Source: Sipunculus nudus
Lineage: Eukaryota > Annelida > Sipuncula > Golfingiida > Sipunculidae
Direction of reading: 5' to 3'
DNA length: 64,000 nt
Assembly: GCA_026874595.1 (NCBI GenBank)
Contig: CM049312.1
Span: 23,863,956 to 23,927,955 of the forward strand
The translations under genes were made by a program, and so were the position numbers. Positions 25,071 to 34,485 of this stretch are shown in pieces. The notes below the pieces were generated by a model that saw only the letters and a program-made list of their open reading frames with translations, had not been told where the DNA came from and did no database searches. The first letter of the stretch is position 1. Each line of letters starts with the position of its first letter.

Positions 25071-26243
25071 GATGACAGACTAGATAGCACTGAACGATAA
25101 ATAATATTAATGAAATACATATCGAGATGCGTTATATGCTGCGTTATATAAGTGACTGTAGTTACCTGTCAAGTCCGGCTGAACAATAAAGCTCTCCATA
25201 CAAAACTGGGCTGGGCTGGGTTGAAAAATCGTTGACAAGCGCAAGCACTGAAACAGTATAAACATAATTTTAACCAAGTCTATATTATCCTACAAATTTT
25301 AATTTCCTATTTCGAAATGTGTTTTTCTGTTTTATTTAATATCATATACATGTACGTTCATCTGTTTTGGGGTTTTGTATCACGGAGACATGAGGGGTAT
25401 AAATTAGAGGTCTAAAAGAGCACAAATGACCCATCCTCTCCTAACCGTTGTTTTATAATATCTTCTATTTTATTACCCTGGAACATGTTAGTTTGCGTGC
25501 CTATTTTTCCTAAATATACCGTTATTCGCTAAATAATGGCCAAACACAATTTTTCACACTGTGATATTTGTAGCTTAACGCTTCCAGTCGTTTTTATAAG
25601 AAAGTTTCTCTCCATTGGAATCAATGACTGATTTTTCGGTATCTGAGGATCAAGCGGACGAGTTATGACTGAGAAGACTTTCTGAAAAAAAAAATTAAGA
25701 TCGATTTCCGCGTGTCGACATGTGTTTCGAAATAATTTTAAATGAGTTTATCAAATGTTAGATTAAGGGAAACATTGTCTATAGTGCAATACTTGTAATT
25801 TTTTTATTTAATACCGGTTGAAAGCAGCTTGCCTAGAAAATACAAATAAAAAATTTTCAATACTTGAAATGGTGTGTCTTACCAATACATATTTTAAGTC
25901 CAGTTTCCTTCAATCTAAGAATTCCTCTGGGGAATTATGGCAAAACACAAATAAACAACATTACCAAGGACCTGGTCTTCATTTGAAAAAAAAAAAAAAA
26001 TCCACGGTTAATAGAAGCGGCGAATTCGTTGAACAGTATAATTTTTTGTGGCTTCAGTGCACTCCGAATAATTTTTTTGGAGTGTTTTTAGGAAATGTGG
26101 TAAAGAATAGGCACGACCCATCCCCCCCCCCCCCCCCCAAATAAGTAAATAAAAAAATTATAGATCCAGTTTTGTTCTCTTACCGGACCGTGTCCGTTAG
26201 TGACGTCATTCATGATTGTCTATTTTGTTCGTCTCTTCTCCAG

Positions 26244-26447
26244 AACAATTTTGTGCCCCAATGTTCCGCAAACCGTACACAGAGGGCGCTGTCGACCGTG
26301 CTGGGAAATATTCCTGTTATGATACCGTTTTTGATACAAGAATGTTTGATCATTCGTATGCTCTTACATTCTGTCAAGTCTTTCAAGGATATTTGACAGT
26401 CATCGGAACCAAAGAAAAAAAACAGCATCTGAAGCGATGGGTTCCAG
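26244..26447 (+). CDS. C-type lectin-like domain, first-half exon (copy 1)
   Basis: The acceptor is GTCTCTTCTCCAG and the donor GTAAAA. The 204-nt exon is symmetric, phase 1-1. It encodes the N-terminal half of a C-type lectin-like domain (CTLD): QFCAPMFRK with the first Cys of a long-form domain, then GKYSCYDTVFD (second Cys plus the usual Tyr), SYALTFCQVFQGYLTVIG and EKKQHLKRWVP. This follows the family pattern CY...A...C...G-L-I...E...L...W. CTLDs bind sugars, lipids or proteins, usually outside the cell. The splice to 26,712 gives a GAT codon (G|AT), as expected for a real junction, but the partner exon is disrupted, so this copy is probably no longer functional or is exonised differently. 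Confidence 0.6.
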
Positions 26448-26711
26448 GTAAAATAATTTCATTCTCTGCTACGAATACGCAGATTCACAGGAAGATGAAT
26501 ATATAAAATGAAGAAGATCTAACAGAAATAGAAAGTAATCAAGCAATCTAAATAATATCAGTAAAACCACCCGAAAAGTGTACATATGGGTACGTAAAGA
26601 ACGCTTATTCTTTTTTAATCATGCTTCTAAATGTTAGTAAATTAAGTTTAATTTAATCAGGTGGGATTTATAAGAAAAGTGATTAAATAAACATTTTTCT
26701 GACATATTTAG

Positions 26712-26855
26712 ATGAGGGTGGTAACGGCTACTGAGTTTCGACATCCAGAAAGACGAGTGGATCATCAAACGACATGTCTGCCGAAATGGGAAAAAGAGAA
26801 CTCGTCTTGTGCTGAATGGAGACGTTGCATTTGTGAAAAAAATCACCTCTGTAAA
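26712..26855 (+). pseudogene. CTLD second-half exon, copy 1, disrupted
   Basis: After an acceptor (GACATATTTAG) in phase 1, the sequence encodes DEGGNGY and then TGA, exactly where the intact copy has the conserved Trp of the CTLD core. The rest of the homology (CLPKWEKENSSCAEWRRCICEK, broken here as CLPKWEKENSSC and AEWRRCICEK) is in another frame. Compared with 31,379-31,584 this copy is about 59 bp shorter between the Trp position and the Cys-Leu, which explains the shift. It retains the final Cys of the CTLD (ICEK) that copy 2 has lost. The copy-2 stop position reads TGT here, so the second frame runs on into the minisatellite. Confidence 0.6.
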
Positions 26856-27135
26856 TGTTACACCAAGAGAACAGTGGTGCAAATAATACACCAGGAGAAC
26901 AGTTGTGTAAATGATACAAGAAGAGAACAATTGTGAAAATAATACACTCAGAGAACAGTCGTGTAAATAATACACTCAGAGAACCGACGTTTAAATCATA
27001 CACCCAAGAGAACAGTGGTGTTAATAATAAACCAAGAGAACAGTTGTGTAAATAATTCACCAAAAGAACAGTCGTGTGAATAATACACCAAGAGAAGAGT
27101 GGTGTACAAAATACTCCAAGAGAACAGCTATATAT
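26856..27135. repeat. 28-bp minisatellite fused to CTLD exon, copy 1
   Basis: About 10 tandem units of 28 bp contain GAACAGTCGTGTAAATAATA plus ACCAAGA-type ends, each slightly different. The array starts at the end of the CTLD exon, and the last exon bases (CTCTGTAAATG) already resemble the unit. The same unit forms an array at 31,562-31,715. Confidence 0.9.
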
Positions 27136-27516
27136 GTTGATCTTATATTCGGCCTGTGTGGTGTTTCTTTTGGGACTGACAGGTATCAAGCATGTTATGG
27201 GATAAGTTCCTGTTAGCTAAACAACCATACATTTTGCCTCAGACCATCAAGTCACCTGTGTTTTAGCCAGACATATGTGATATATATTTCTGTCATAAAA
27301 AATTGGCAAATAGGTTCTTCAAAAATTGGACGGAAAGTTGTGAATCTCAGCTCATGATGTCGCAGGTCATGCTTGACAGCTGAGCGTCATGACCCTTTGG
27401 TCACTTGTTTTTATGAGATTACGGAAAAGGAACAAATAGAAAGGTGAATACAGGTTTCGTGCTTTGTCCTGACACCAACCTTGGAGTTCCCTGAGCCACA
27501 TTATACACTGTTGCAG

Positions 27517-27671
27517 GTCGTTGACGTCAGCGGCACCATGCCATTTCAAGATTTGCTGAGCAAAGAAATAACTATGATGTTGATTGTCCTGGTCAAAGAC
27601 GAACCAGTGTTGGGGGATGTACACACGCAAGACTTCAACAAGAGAGAGTTGAGGAAGGACGCGGAAAAAAG
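27517..27671 (+). CDS. doubtful exon candidate
   Basis: A plus-strand acceptor (TACACTGTTGCAG) and a weak donor (AAG|GTAGCA) bound 155 open nucleotides beginning VVDVSGTMPFQDLLSK, phase 0 in and phase 2 out. The minus strand is also open over 27,367-27,705 with protein-like content (VYIPQHWFVFDQDNQHH, LQQCIMWLRELQGW). This GC-richer segment may be a relic of an exon or element on either strand. Neither reading is recognised. Confidence 0.15.
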
Positions 27672-29283
27672 GTAGCAGATGCTTTTGGGTATTGTTACCA
27701 GTCACTTTACAGATTAATATGATTAGAGATACGTTTCACATGTCTGAACGAAACTCTACAAGTTGCCCATTAATGTGGATTAATACAGGCTTCATGTTTA
27801 TTCTCTGACAGGTGTCGATACGATAAACTTTCTCACCGTAACATGCGTTTTGTCAATATATTAATATTAATTACATCATTATATACTCTATTTATTCGGT
27901 GGATGTTAATTGTGATATTGATAATCTAAAAGGAAAGAAATGAAGTCGGGTTAACATACAGAAAATGTATTTAACTATATATAGTGATGGAGGGATAGCC
28001 TCACGCTCTTGTTCGTATAACAGGTCAAGCTGGCGTCTCTCGTCACAGACAGGAACATTCATGTACACTCTATAATAGGCTTCTTTAAACACAATTAACG
28101 CTGACAATACGTTAGAGGAAATCTCTTGTTTATTTTAACATTTAGTTTGTGCCATTTGGTTTGGGCCCATGACTATGTGTCAATATAGACATTTTAGTAT
28201 TTTCAGGAGATCTTTGTTGTTCTGACACGACAGTTCCACAGTCGACAAGTCTGAGATTTGTACCTTTTGGCCAATAATGGCACACACGTATACATGAAAT
28301 AAATAAGAGATAAAAAAGTTTAGTCTGTATTTATAAAAAAAAAAATTAAGAACACTTTCTTTTCAAAATTATGTAGAAAACAGCAGAAATCGTGTTCATG
28401 TGTTTGTTTCTGAGCAAGGTCATATTTATTCTCTATGCGAAAACATTTTCAATAAATTTTTTTCTTTGGTAGGTGTCTATATGGAATCAATAAAAGCCCA
28501 GTTTTATACCTGGTTTAGCTTTTTTTATTTACAGTTCTTAGACTGCATGTTTAATGGCTTTGTGTTAGCTTTGTTAAATATGTTTCACTTTTCTTCTTAA
28601 AAATAAGCTAATAAAACCTTGGACAAGCAAAGTGAATAATTTCCGAAATTAATCTAATGAATTGTCTTCACAAGCAGATAGGCACAAAATAGATTCTCTG
28701 GAAAATAAACTAAGTGAAGCTTCCGTTAATTCAAACGTGTTGAAAACATACTCATCAATAGGTCAGTCGTCCATCGTGACACATTTTCAGCCATTCTAAT
28801 TAGGAAAAATGGCTCCATGTAGCAGTTTATCTTGATATAAGACACGAATAGGCAGCAGAAGCAACCAGATCTGAGACAACCTGCTTCCACGAGGTGATGA
28901 CATTTGTTGTACGTAGTGTTTATTTACGTTTCATAATTTAATGATTAGAATGATTGGGTTTGTGTACAGATGAGTCATTTCATTACCTGGATATTTTGCG
29001 AAACCATCGATGTATATATTCAATAAACCTCATTATCTGAACTTGAGAGCTAGGTTTGTTTGGAACCGACAGGCTTGCAGTTTACGTGCTATCCTACATA
29101 ATCAGTTCCCTTTTATCGCTCAGTTGCGAGCTACGGAGGAAGGGTTCCTGCGATCTCTCAAAGACTGAATACCTTTAGTTTCCACATTGGGTTGCTTTCA
29201 AATATATAAGGTATTAGTATATTTCCTGGTATTTAACTGTCATGATATATTTCAGCTGCAGGAAGTACTTTCATCGCTTCAAT

Positions 29284-29325
29284 GATGCCCGAAACGATGC
29301 TAACATGTTTACTTCTCGCTGGTTG
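29284..29325 (+). CDS. candidate signal-peptide exon of CTLD copy 2
   Basis: ATG at 29,284 opens MMPETMLTCLLLAG, a short hydrophobic leader, followed at once by possible donors (GCTG|GTTGGT or GTTG|GTGAAC). It lies about 85 bp after a TATA-like sequence. A leader is expected for a secreted CTLD protein, and its place in the cassette fits. No conserved equivalent is obvious in copy 1, so this remains a positional guess; exact exon end uncertain. Confidence 0.25.
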
Positions 29326-29442
29326 GTGAACGGCCATGTTGTATCCATTTTGTCCGGTGTAAAAGTAATATGAATCTAATTTCAGGAAACCTTCTAACCA
29401 TACGCAATTTCATCTAAGAGTGAGATAGTTTTTATCCGTCTG

Positions 29443-29445
<3 letters not shown>

Positions 29446-29506
<61 letters not shown>

Positions 29507-29672
29507 TCCTAAGTAGGTTCCAGTCCTTGCAGTGTAGTGCTCGATACAGCTAGATAGATCAGGTTAACTAAACGTTAAGCACGCTGGAGCATCGTGCAAT
29601 AACTCGGAGTTTCACGCCTTAGTCGGTATATAACACGATACCGAGTTATAACATAATGCTCCAGCGTGCTTT

Positions 29673-29715
<43 letters not shown>
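29446..29715. repeat. two (TA)n tracts flanking a foldback element
   Basis: TA runs at about 29,446-29,504 and 29,676-29,715 lie on either side of the hairpin element at 29,577-29,671. Confidence 0.9.
29577..29671. mobile_element. 95-bp foldback element
   Basis: Two 31-bp arms, AAGCACGCTGGAGCAT...ATAACTCGG and its reverse complement, pair at about 27 of 31 positions. Inside, TCGGTATA...TACCGA forms a second small inverted repeat. The whole can fold into a single long hairpin. It could be a very short MITE; no protein frame. Confidence 0.75.
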
Positions 29716-29720
<5 letters not shown>

Positions 29721-30351
29721 ATATCTTTTTGTGTGTGTGTGTACAGTTCTAATTGCGGTGGGGGAAACCGTACGAACCAACATCCAAAAGTTCAGAAGGG
29801 AATATACCTTAATTGTCCCCCACCAAATTGAGCAATCAGTCGTGGATTATAAAACCTTGCGTTAAGCCCCTGAAGATCTCATCTAAAGTCCAATACATTG
29901 TGCTGTCCATTAAACGTTTAATACGGTGTTTCTTTTCAATACATGCGAACATTTCCCACCCTTCCGCCAGATGTCGTTACTTATAAAACGAACCTCTTCC
30001 AATTCAGCCAGTGTCAAATTCAGCTGTCAAACTTAAAAATAAAAATTTGCCATATTTCAACGGGACGCCTATTTATATGTCATATGCTTATGCTTTCAAA
30101 AGTCCTTACAACAAAATCATCCATGTTTATGTAATTTGAATCAATTATTTTCCAACACATTTGAACCGACTTCATCACCCTCTTCACTTCATTATACCTA
30201 CGCCGCTGACGGATTTAGAAGCCTCTTTGCATTGTGGGTGGCATATTTTGACAAAATACATAATTTTGCTATTGCAAAGCACACAACACTTCAACAGATG
30301 TGTGATTGGCCTGCCATGGCCTTGACCTTGCCGGAATACTTTCCATGGCAG

Positions 30352-30483
30352 GGTCCTGCTATTTCGTTATGCATAAAGCATTGTACACACGAAAGCGGGC
30401 GGATTATAACTGTCAAGCGCTTCAAAGTCATTTAGTAGTCTTGGAAACCAATGAAGAAGAGCATTTGAAAAAAAATGTTCCAT
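30352..30483 (+). CDS. C-type lectin-like domain, first-half exon (copy 2)
   Basis: The acceptor TACTTTCCATGGCAG and donor GTAAGAAA bound a 132-nt exon, phase 1-1. It encodes GSCYFVMHKALYTRK, RADYNCQALQSHLVVLETNE and EEHLKKNVP. This matches the CTLD first half: CY, the Ala and Cys of helix 1, the LVVLET strand, and the Glu and Leu of helix 2 (EEHLKKNV). It is shorter than the copy-1 exon because the upstream Cys-containing part is absent; a TGA at 30,303 blocks extension. Splicing to 31,379 joins T|AT to make Tyr, giving NVP-Y-NSGNGYW, a normal CTLD join. No EPN/QPD-type calcium site is seen. Confidence 0.65.
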
Positions 30484-31378
30484 GTAAGAAAATTTTATTT
30501 ATGGTTACACATTATTATTTTCCAAAAAAAAATAAATGGATATATAAAAAAAGAAATACCAAACAGACATTTTCGATGTAAAAGAAACGACAGGAACTTC
30601 CGCTAACTTAGCCAAAAAAGTAAAAGGATGGGGTTCTCAGGCACTTTTATTAAGACATTAGTGTATGTTTTTTATTCAAAGATTTTGATAAGAAAATTCT
30701 TATGTTTTCTTATGACAATATGATTATAACAGAGTTGTTGTGCCAAACAGGTCAAATTACATCATAACCAAAGCTTTATCGAAAGATTATTATTTCATTT
30801 CCTTGAATGAAATTTCCGTGCGGCTGAAGCTCAAAATCGATAAATGTTAACTGATAATCAATATAAGAATTATTGATGCGAAAGTCAGAATTGACGCAGT
30901 CGTTGCCTGAGAAACCAAACCTTTTTTGCCTTAAAAAATGGGGTACCTCAGCAGATGTCTTCATTATAAATAACGGTAAACCGCTATTGCATATCAGCGC
31001 CATCTTGTGTTTATTTAATGAAACACATATCGTTTGAGTAAGGCATTAAAACTGCATAATTCCTTCGTATATTCTTAACCATTTGAGTGGATCGCCGACG
31101 AGAATACATGAGGCTTCACTGCGTTTAGCTGAAAATGATTAACGTTAATGTTTATGCTAAAAGAAAATTTAATCGTTCAACGTGTGAATACTAGATGGCG
31201 CTGAGAAGCAAATGCGGTAATTACCGTAAAAAACAATATATCATATTCAGAGGAACCCTATTAGGTAACGTAATGTATTGTTATTCACTAACGTCAAAAT
31301 AAAAATAAAGTGACGTTAACCTAGTTAAATCATACTAATAAATTTAATGATATTACATGTTTTGGTTATTTTGTATAG

Positions 31379-31584
31379 ATAATAGTGGAAATGGCTACTG
31401 GGTCTCTGTAACGAGGGAACCGAGCGCGTCCTTGCTAGATGCCGTTATGGAATCAGTCATCCCTTGGACGATGTCTGTATCACGTGACTGTTTATATTTG
31501 CGCCTGCCCAAGTGGAACTTGTGGAATACGTCATGTTCTTCCTACAGAGGTATCATGTATGAAAAGGAACATTCATGTAAATAA
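31379..31584 (+). CDS. C-type lectin-like domain, last exon (copy 2)
   Basis: The acceptor TTGGTTATTTTGTATAG (phase 1) leads into 206 nt ending with TAA. The translation has NSGNGYWVSVTREPS (equivalent to the WIGL motif), a conserved Cys in RDCLYLRLPKW, NLWNTSCSSY (the W-N-x-x-C motif) and GIMYEKEHSCK before the stop. The pattern is that of the C-terminal CTLD half. The last canonical Cys (ICE in most family members) is Tyr here (MYE), so one conserved disulfide would be lost unless the Cys three residues before the stop replaces it. The stop codon lies in the first unit of the 28-bp minisatellite. Confidence 0.65.
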
Positions 31585-31715
31585 AATAGCAAGGGAACAG
31601 TCGTGTAAATAATACAACAAGAGAATACTCGTGTAAGTATTACACTAATAGAACAGTCGTGCAAACAATAGAACAAGAGAACATACGTGTAAATAATACG
31701 CGAAGGGACCAATCC
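31562..31715. repeat. 28-bp minisatellite overlapping CTLD stop, copy 2
   Basis: About five units of GAACAGTCGTGTAAATAATA-type sequence. The first unit (GGAACATTCATGTAAATAAA) is the last part of the CTLD coding exon and includes its TAA. Later units are recognisably the same sequence, in the 3' UTR. Confidence 0.88.
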
Positions 31716-31740
31716 TCAGCTGTAAATAAGCAACGGAAAA

Positions 31741-31820
31741 CTCCCCCCCCCCCCCCCCACTTGAAAATTACCCCCGACAATTACGCCCCCCCCCCCCCCC
31801 CAACACACACACACACCCGA
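31741..31820. repeat. poly-C and CA low-complexity tract
   Basis: Two C-runs of 16-17 bases separated by about 30 bp and followed by (CA)n. Confidence 0.9.
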
Positions 31821-32652
31821 CAATCTAAATTGTAAACTGATATCTCTAACTGTGACAAATGTTACAAGTGTGACACGAATACAATAATTATATTCAGCCG
31901 TGTTCTTTATGCTGTGTTTTTATTGTGATATGAATAAAATACGATAATACAAATTAGTGAAGATTTAGTAATTACCTATATGGTCTTTGAATGTGTCAAA
32001 AGAAAAAAAGACTGAAGAGATGTGAATGCTCGTAGCATGACACTACACATTTCTGTTCTTGTGTTGTCCATGCACAGTCCACAACATCATGCCCTTCACA
32101 TTCAAAGGGATGAACGTTTCTGGGAGGGTATATTTCGCTGATCTATGCCAAACAGAAACACGGATGGGTCAGAATTACGGAGGGGAAGAATTTGAACAAG
32201 TTGAAAGCTGTCATTTCTTTTAATGTTACAGCCTCAAGAAATCAACCTAATCTCATGAGGTGATGTCAGTATATACTTAATGTTAAATGATTGAAAATTG
32301 TGAGAAAACAACAGGCATTACACAGTCTGCCTTGTTCTATTGTTTGTATATATGAAAAATTAATTTAAACATGACACAAACGTTCAAATGAATCGTCCTT
32401 TACTAGACACGGATAAGTAAATTTTTATGTTTCAAAATAATTCCATAGTTTATATTAAGCGATTCCCTTCGTAACAAATAAAAGGAAACATATGACAAGA
32501 TATTGAATGTTAAAACGCTAACAATTATTATAAAATTATTTAAATATATAAAGGATATAAAATACATAAAATTATATATATGTGTATATATATATACATA
32601 TATATGACAATTAATGGTATAACCATGTTAGTCTGTAGTCCAAGTGTAGGTA

Positions 32653-32736
32653 AAGAGAAAGAGTGACGCATTTTAGATAGACTAACACGTTAGTTAATGA
32701 ACAAGTTAGTCTAAAAGGTGTCACTCTTTCTCTTAA
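32653..32736. repeat. hairpin-forming inverted repeat
   Basis: AAGAGAAAGAGTGACGC...AGACTAAC on the left is the reverse complement of GTTAGTCTAAAAGGTG followed by TCACTCTTTCTCTT on the right, with an 18-base loop. The left arm carries a 4-base difference. The stem is about 30 bp, in an otherwise AT-rich region. Confidence 0.75.
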
Positions 32737-32876
32737 TATATATAAATATATAAAATAACTTGAAGTTTTGATGCAATAATATGCAATAATATGCAATTTT
32801 GTTCTGTAAATATATATAAAGTATAAGTAAAAGTATGAATATGAGTTAGTTGTAAGATTTAAACTCAGGATTCTTT

Positions 32877-32955
32877 GCGGGACGGGCTATAGATTCTAGA
32901 ATGTGCGGGGAGGGCCGAAATAAAGTATATGCGGGGCGGGCTGCGGGTTGAAAAG
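32877..32955. repeat. GCGGGGCGGGCT repeat, copy 1
   Basis: G-rich words (GCGGGACGGGCTA, GCGGGGAGGGCC, GCGGGGCGGGCTGCGGG) spaced about 26-30 bp apart within AT-rich sequence. A longer copy is at 36,020-36,190. Confidence 0.7.
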
Positions 32956-32981
32956 CTGATCTGGCAGTTTGTAAATTTCTA

Positions 32982-32983
<2 letters not shown>

Positions 32984-33031
<48 letters not shown>
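32984..33031. repeat. (TA)n microsatellite
   Basis: About 24 TA dinucleotides. Confidence 0.95.
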
Positions 33032-33036
<5 letters not shown>

Positions 33037-33414
33037 AAACAAATATATGTTAAATGTTTTCAGGTGATGAACATATGTACAAAAAAAATGTGAACAAATT
33101 TTAATCAAACAGAAATAGTTTTTCCCTAGGTCATTAGGAACCTTTAGAACTGATAACAAATATACATTATTATATCATATATATATCTATATTTATATTA
33201 CAGACAATATCTTGCTATACTTTTGTTCTTTCTTTTCCATATGGGACTAACATTACCACACTCATGCATAGAGAAACATGAAAATATTTATTTACTTATA
33301 CGCCATATTTTATCTAAGTGTGTGTAAACTTCAATAATCGAACATAAAATAAATGTGAGTTAACAAACATAACACTTGCCAGTAGTTGTCTGGCATAAGT
33401 GTTAGCAGAATTGA

Positions 33415-33480
33415 AATGGGGGGGGGGGGGGGGCGGCGCCCGTTTGCGCCCCCTATGAATACGCCCCTGCCCTCTACAAT
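33415..33480. mobile_element. one end of a TIR element (CAGGGGCGTATTCATAG)
   Basis: Read on the minus strand: GCAGGGGCGTATTCATAGGG, then GGCGCAAACGGGCGCCG, then a G/C homopolymer. It resembles MITE termini of the type at 20,636. The other end was not found. Confidence 0.35.
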
Positions 33481-34299
33481 TCCCCTGACCCTCTCACTAG
33501 TCTCAGGTATACGCTCCATTGCCAGCGGTTACGCTATGCTCAACTATTAACTCCACTAACTGCTGCATGAAACCGCGGTTTTCCGTCAGGTTTGGTCACC
33601 AGACGGTGCTGTCTCTGTGAAATTCCCTCCAGACCTCTCTGACACCATGCAGGGGAACGTCGGACTCGGTTAACTAGCAAAGAGTCTCGCCCATCGTTAA
33701 CAACATGGTTGCGCCCATATGAGCGGACTTTAAGCGTGAGCGGTTGTATAGGCCTATAGCACACAATGGGCCTATAGCACACAAAGGTGATATTTAGTGG
33801 TTTTAAAAAAATTTAGTGATATTTAGATATTTAGTGTTCACTAAAAAATGACGTATGATGAACCATGAAATCACAGAGTATCTGATTATCGCTCATTTGT
33901 CAAATGTGTTTTTTTGTTTTGTTATATCCAGACATGTTACGTACCACAGATCGGTTTACAACACGATACCATTTTATAATTATTTTCACATGTACAAATA
34001 AATAGTAGCTAAACTGTGCAGATATTGGTAATAAACTTTCTAATACCTGAACACTTCTTTGCCGCGTAGAGCGTGATGCGGCGTACGTCCGGCGCATAAC
34101 CCAGGACCCCCCGCGTTGCGTCCGTGAGGCTGTTTCCTACTCTCCCGTCCTCCTGCCCTCCTGCGGAATATATAACCATCTCCCGTTGGAATACACAGGA
34201 TGCAATCGTAACCTTTATGGAATGTCTCTATCCTAACAAGCTGGTGTGGGCTGAGGTCAGGTAATTAGCCCCATTGTTTACAAATTTCTTCTCTTGCAG

Positions 34300-34485
34300 T
34301 GCCGCGCAACGAGCTTCGTTTTGGCGCAACCATTGTTGTGTTTACCCTGAGCAAATCAGATTTTACTTTACCAAGAGCCAAATTGTATGGGGTTTGGCAA
34401 CTTGCCAATCTTGAAGAATCCTTCCATTTCTCTCAGCGTGTGAGTGGTAGGTTCTTTAGAAGTCACGCGCTGTGTTCAGGTTCAG
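34300..34485 (+). CDS. candidate symmetric phase-1 exon, unrecognised
   Basis: A strong acceptor (CAAATTTCTTCTCTTGCAG) and donor (TTCAG|GTAATT) bound 186 nt open in the phase 1-1 frame. It reads PRNELRFGATIVVFTLSKSD, FTLPRAKLYGVWQLANLEES and FHFSQRVSGRFF. Its phase equals that of the CTLD exons and it lies downstream of them on the same strand, but the usual CTLD Cys residues are missing, so I do not call it a CTLD. It is bracketed by a 13-bp direct repeat (TCAGGTAATTAGC). Confidence 0.25.

Larger units (their letters stand above)
21480..27135 (+). other. C-type lectin-like cassette, copy 1 (broken)
   Basis: This block matches 28,400-31,715 in order. Conserved stretches include TTTGGACAAAG, ATTGTCTTCAAAAGCGCAGA and TCTATTGTGACGC (upstream), GGTAAGTGGTGACATGTATT, TTCTGGTATTAACTG, then a (TA)n tract followed by TGTGTGTAG|TTCTxAxTGC, a first CTLD exon, a second CTLD exon and a 28-bp minisatellite. 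Copy 1 has gained a solo LTR (23,829-24,465) and a dispersed repeat (24,650-25,070), which help explain its greater length. Its second CTLD exon is disrupted. The leader exon was not located with confidence; an ATG at 22,405 begins a hydrophobic MASFLEFIFFASF. Confidence 0.6.
28400..31715 (+). other. C-type lectin-like cassette, copy 2 (possibly intact)
   Basis: Second copy of the cassette. In order: upstream homology (CTTGGACAAGCAAAG, ATTGTCTTCACAAGCAGATA, CATCGTGACACATTTTCAG, CGAGGTGATGACATTTG), a TATA-like TATATAAGG at 29,200, a candidate signal-peptide start at 29,284, (TA)n tracts, a possible exon at 29,747, CTLD exons at 30,352-30,483 and 31,379-31,584, and the 28-bp minisatellite. All CTLD intron junctions are phase 1. 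A weak third match to the upstream part (CAACCTAATCTCATGAGGTG at 32,239) hints at further copies to the right. Confidence 0.55.

Noticed and set aside
27892-28107. Minus-strand frame with VPVCDERRQLDLLYEQERE
   Set aside because: The composition is protein-like, but no acceptor or donor fits and the plus strand shows a weak similarity (GGAACATTCATGTA) to the CTLD exon end, so the frame may be a shadow of a relic.
33540-33782. GC-richer minus-strand frame
   Set aside because: Open for 80 codons, but no family motif and ends in simple duplicated words (GGCCTATAGCACACAA); not supported as a gene.
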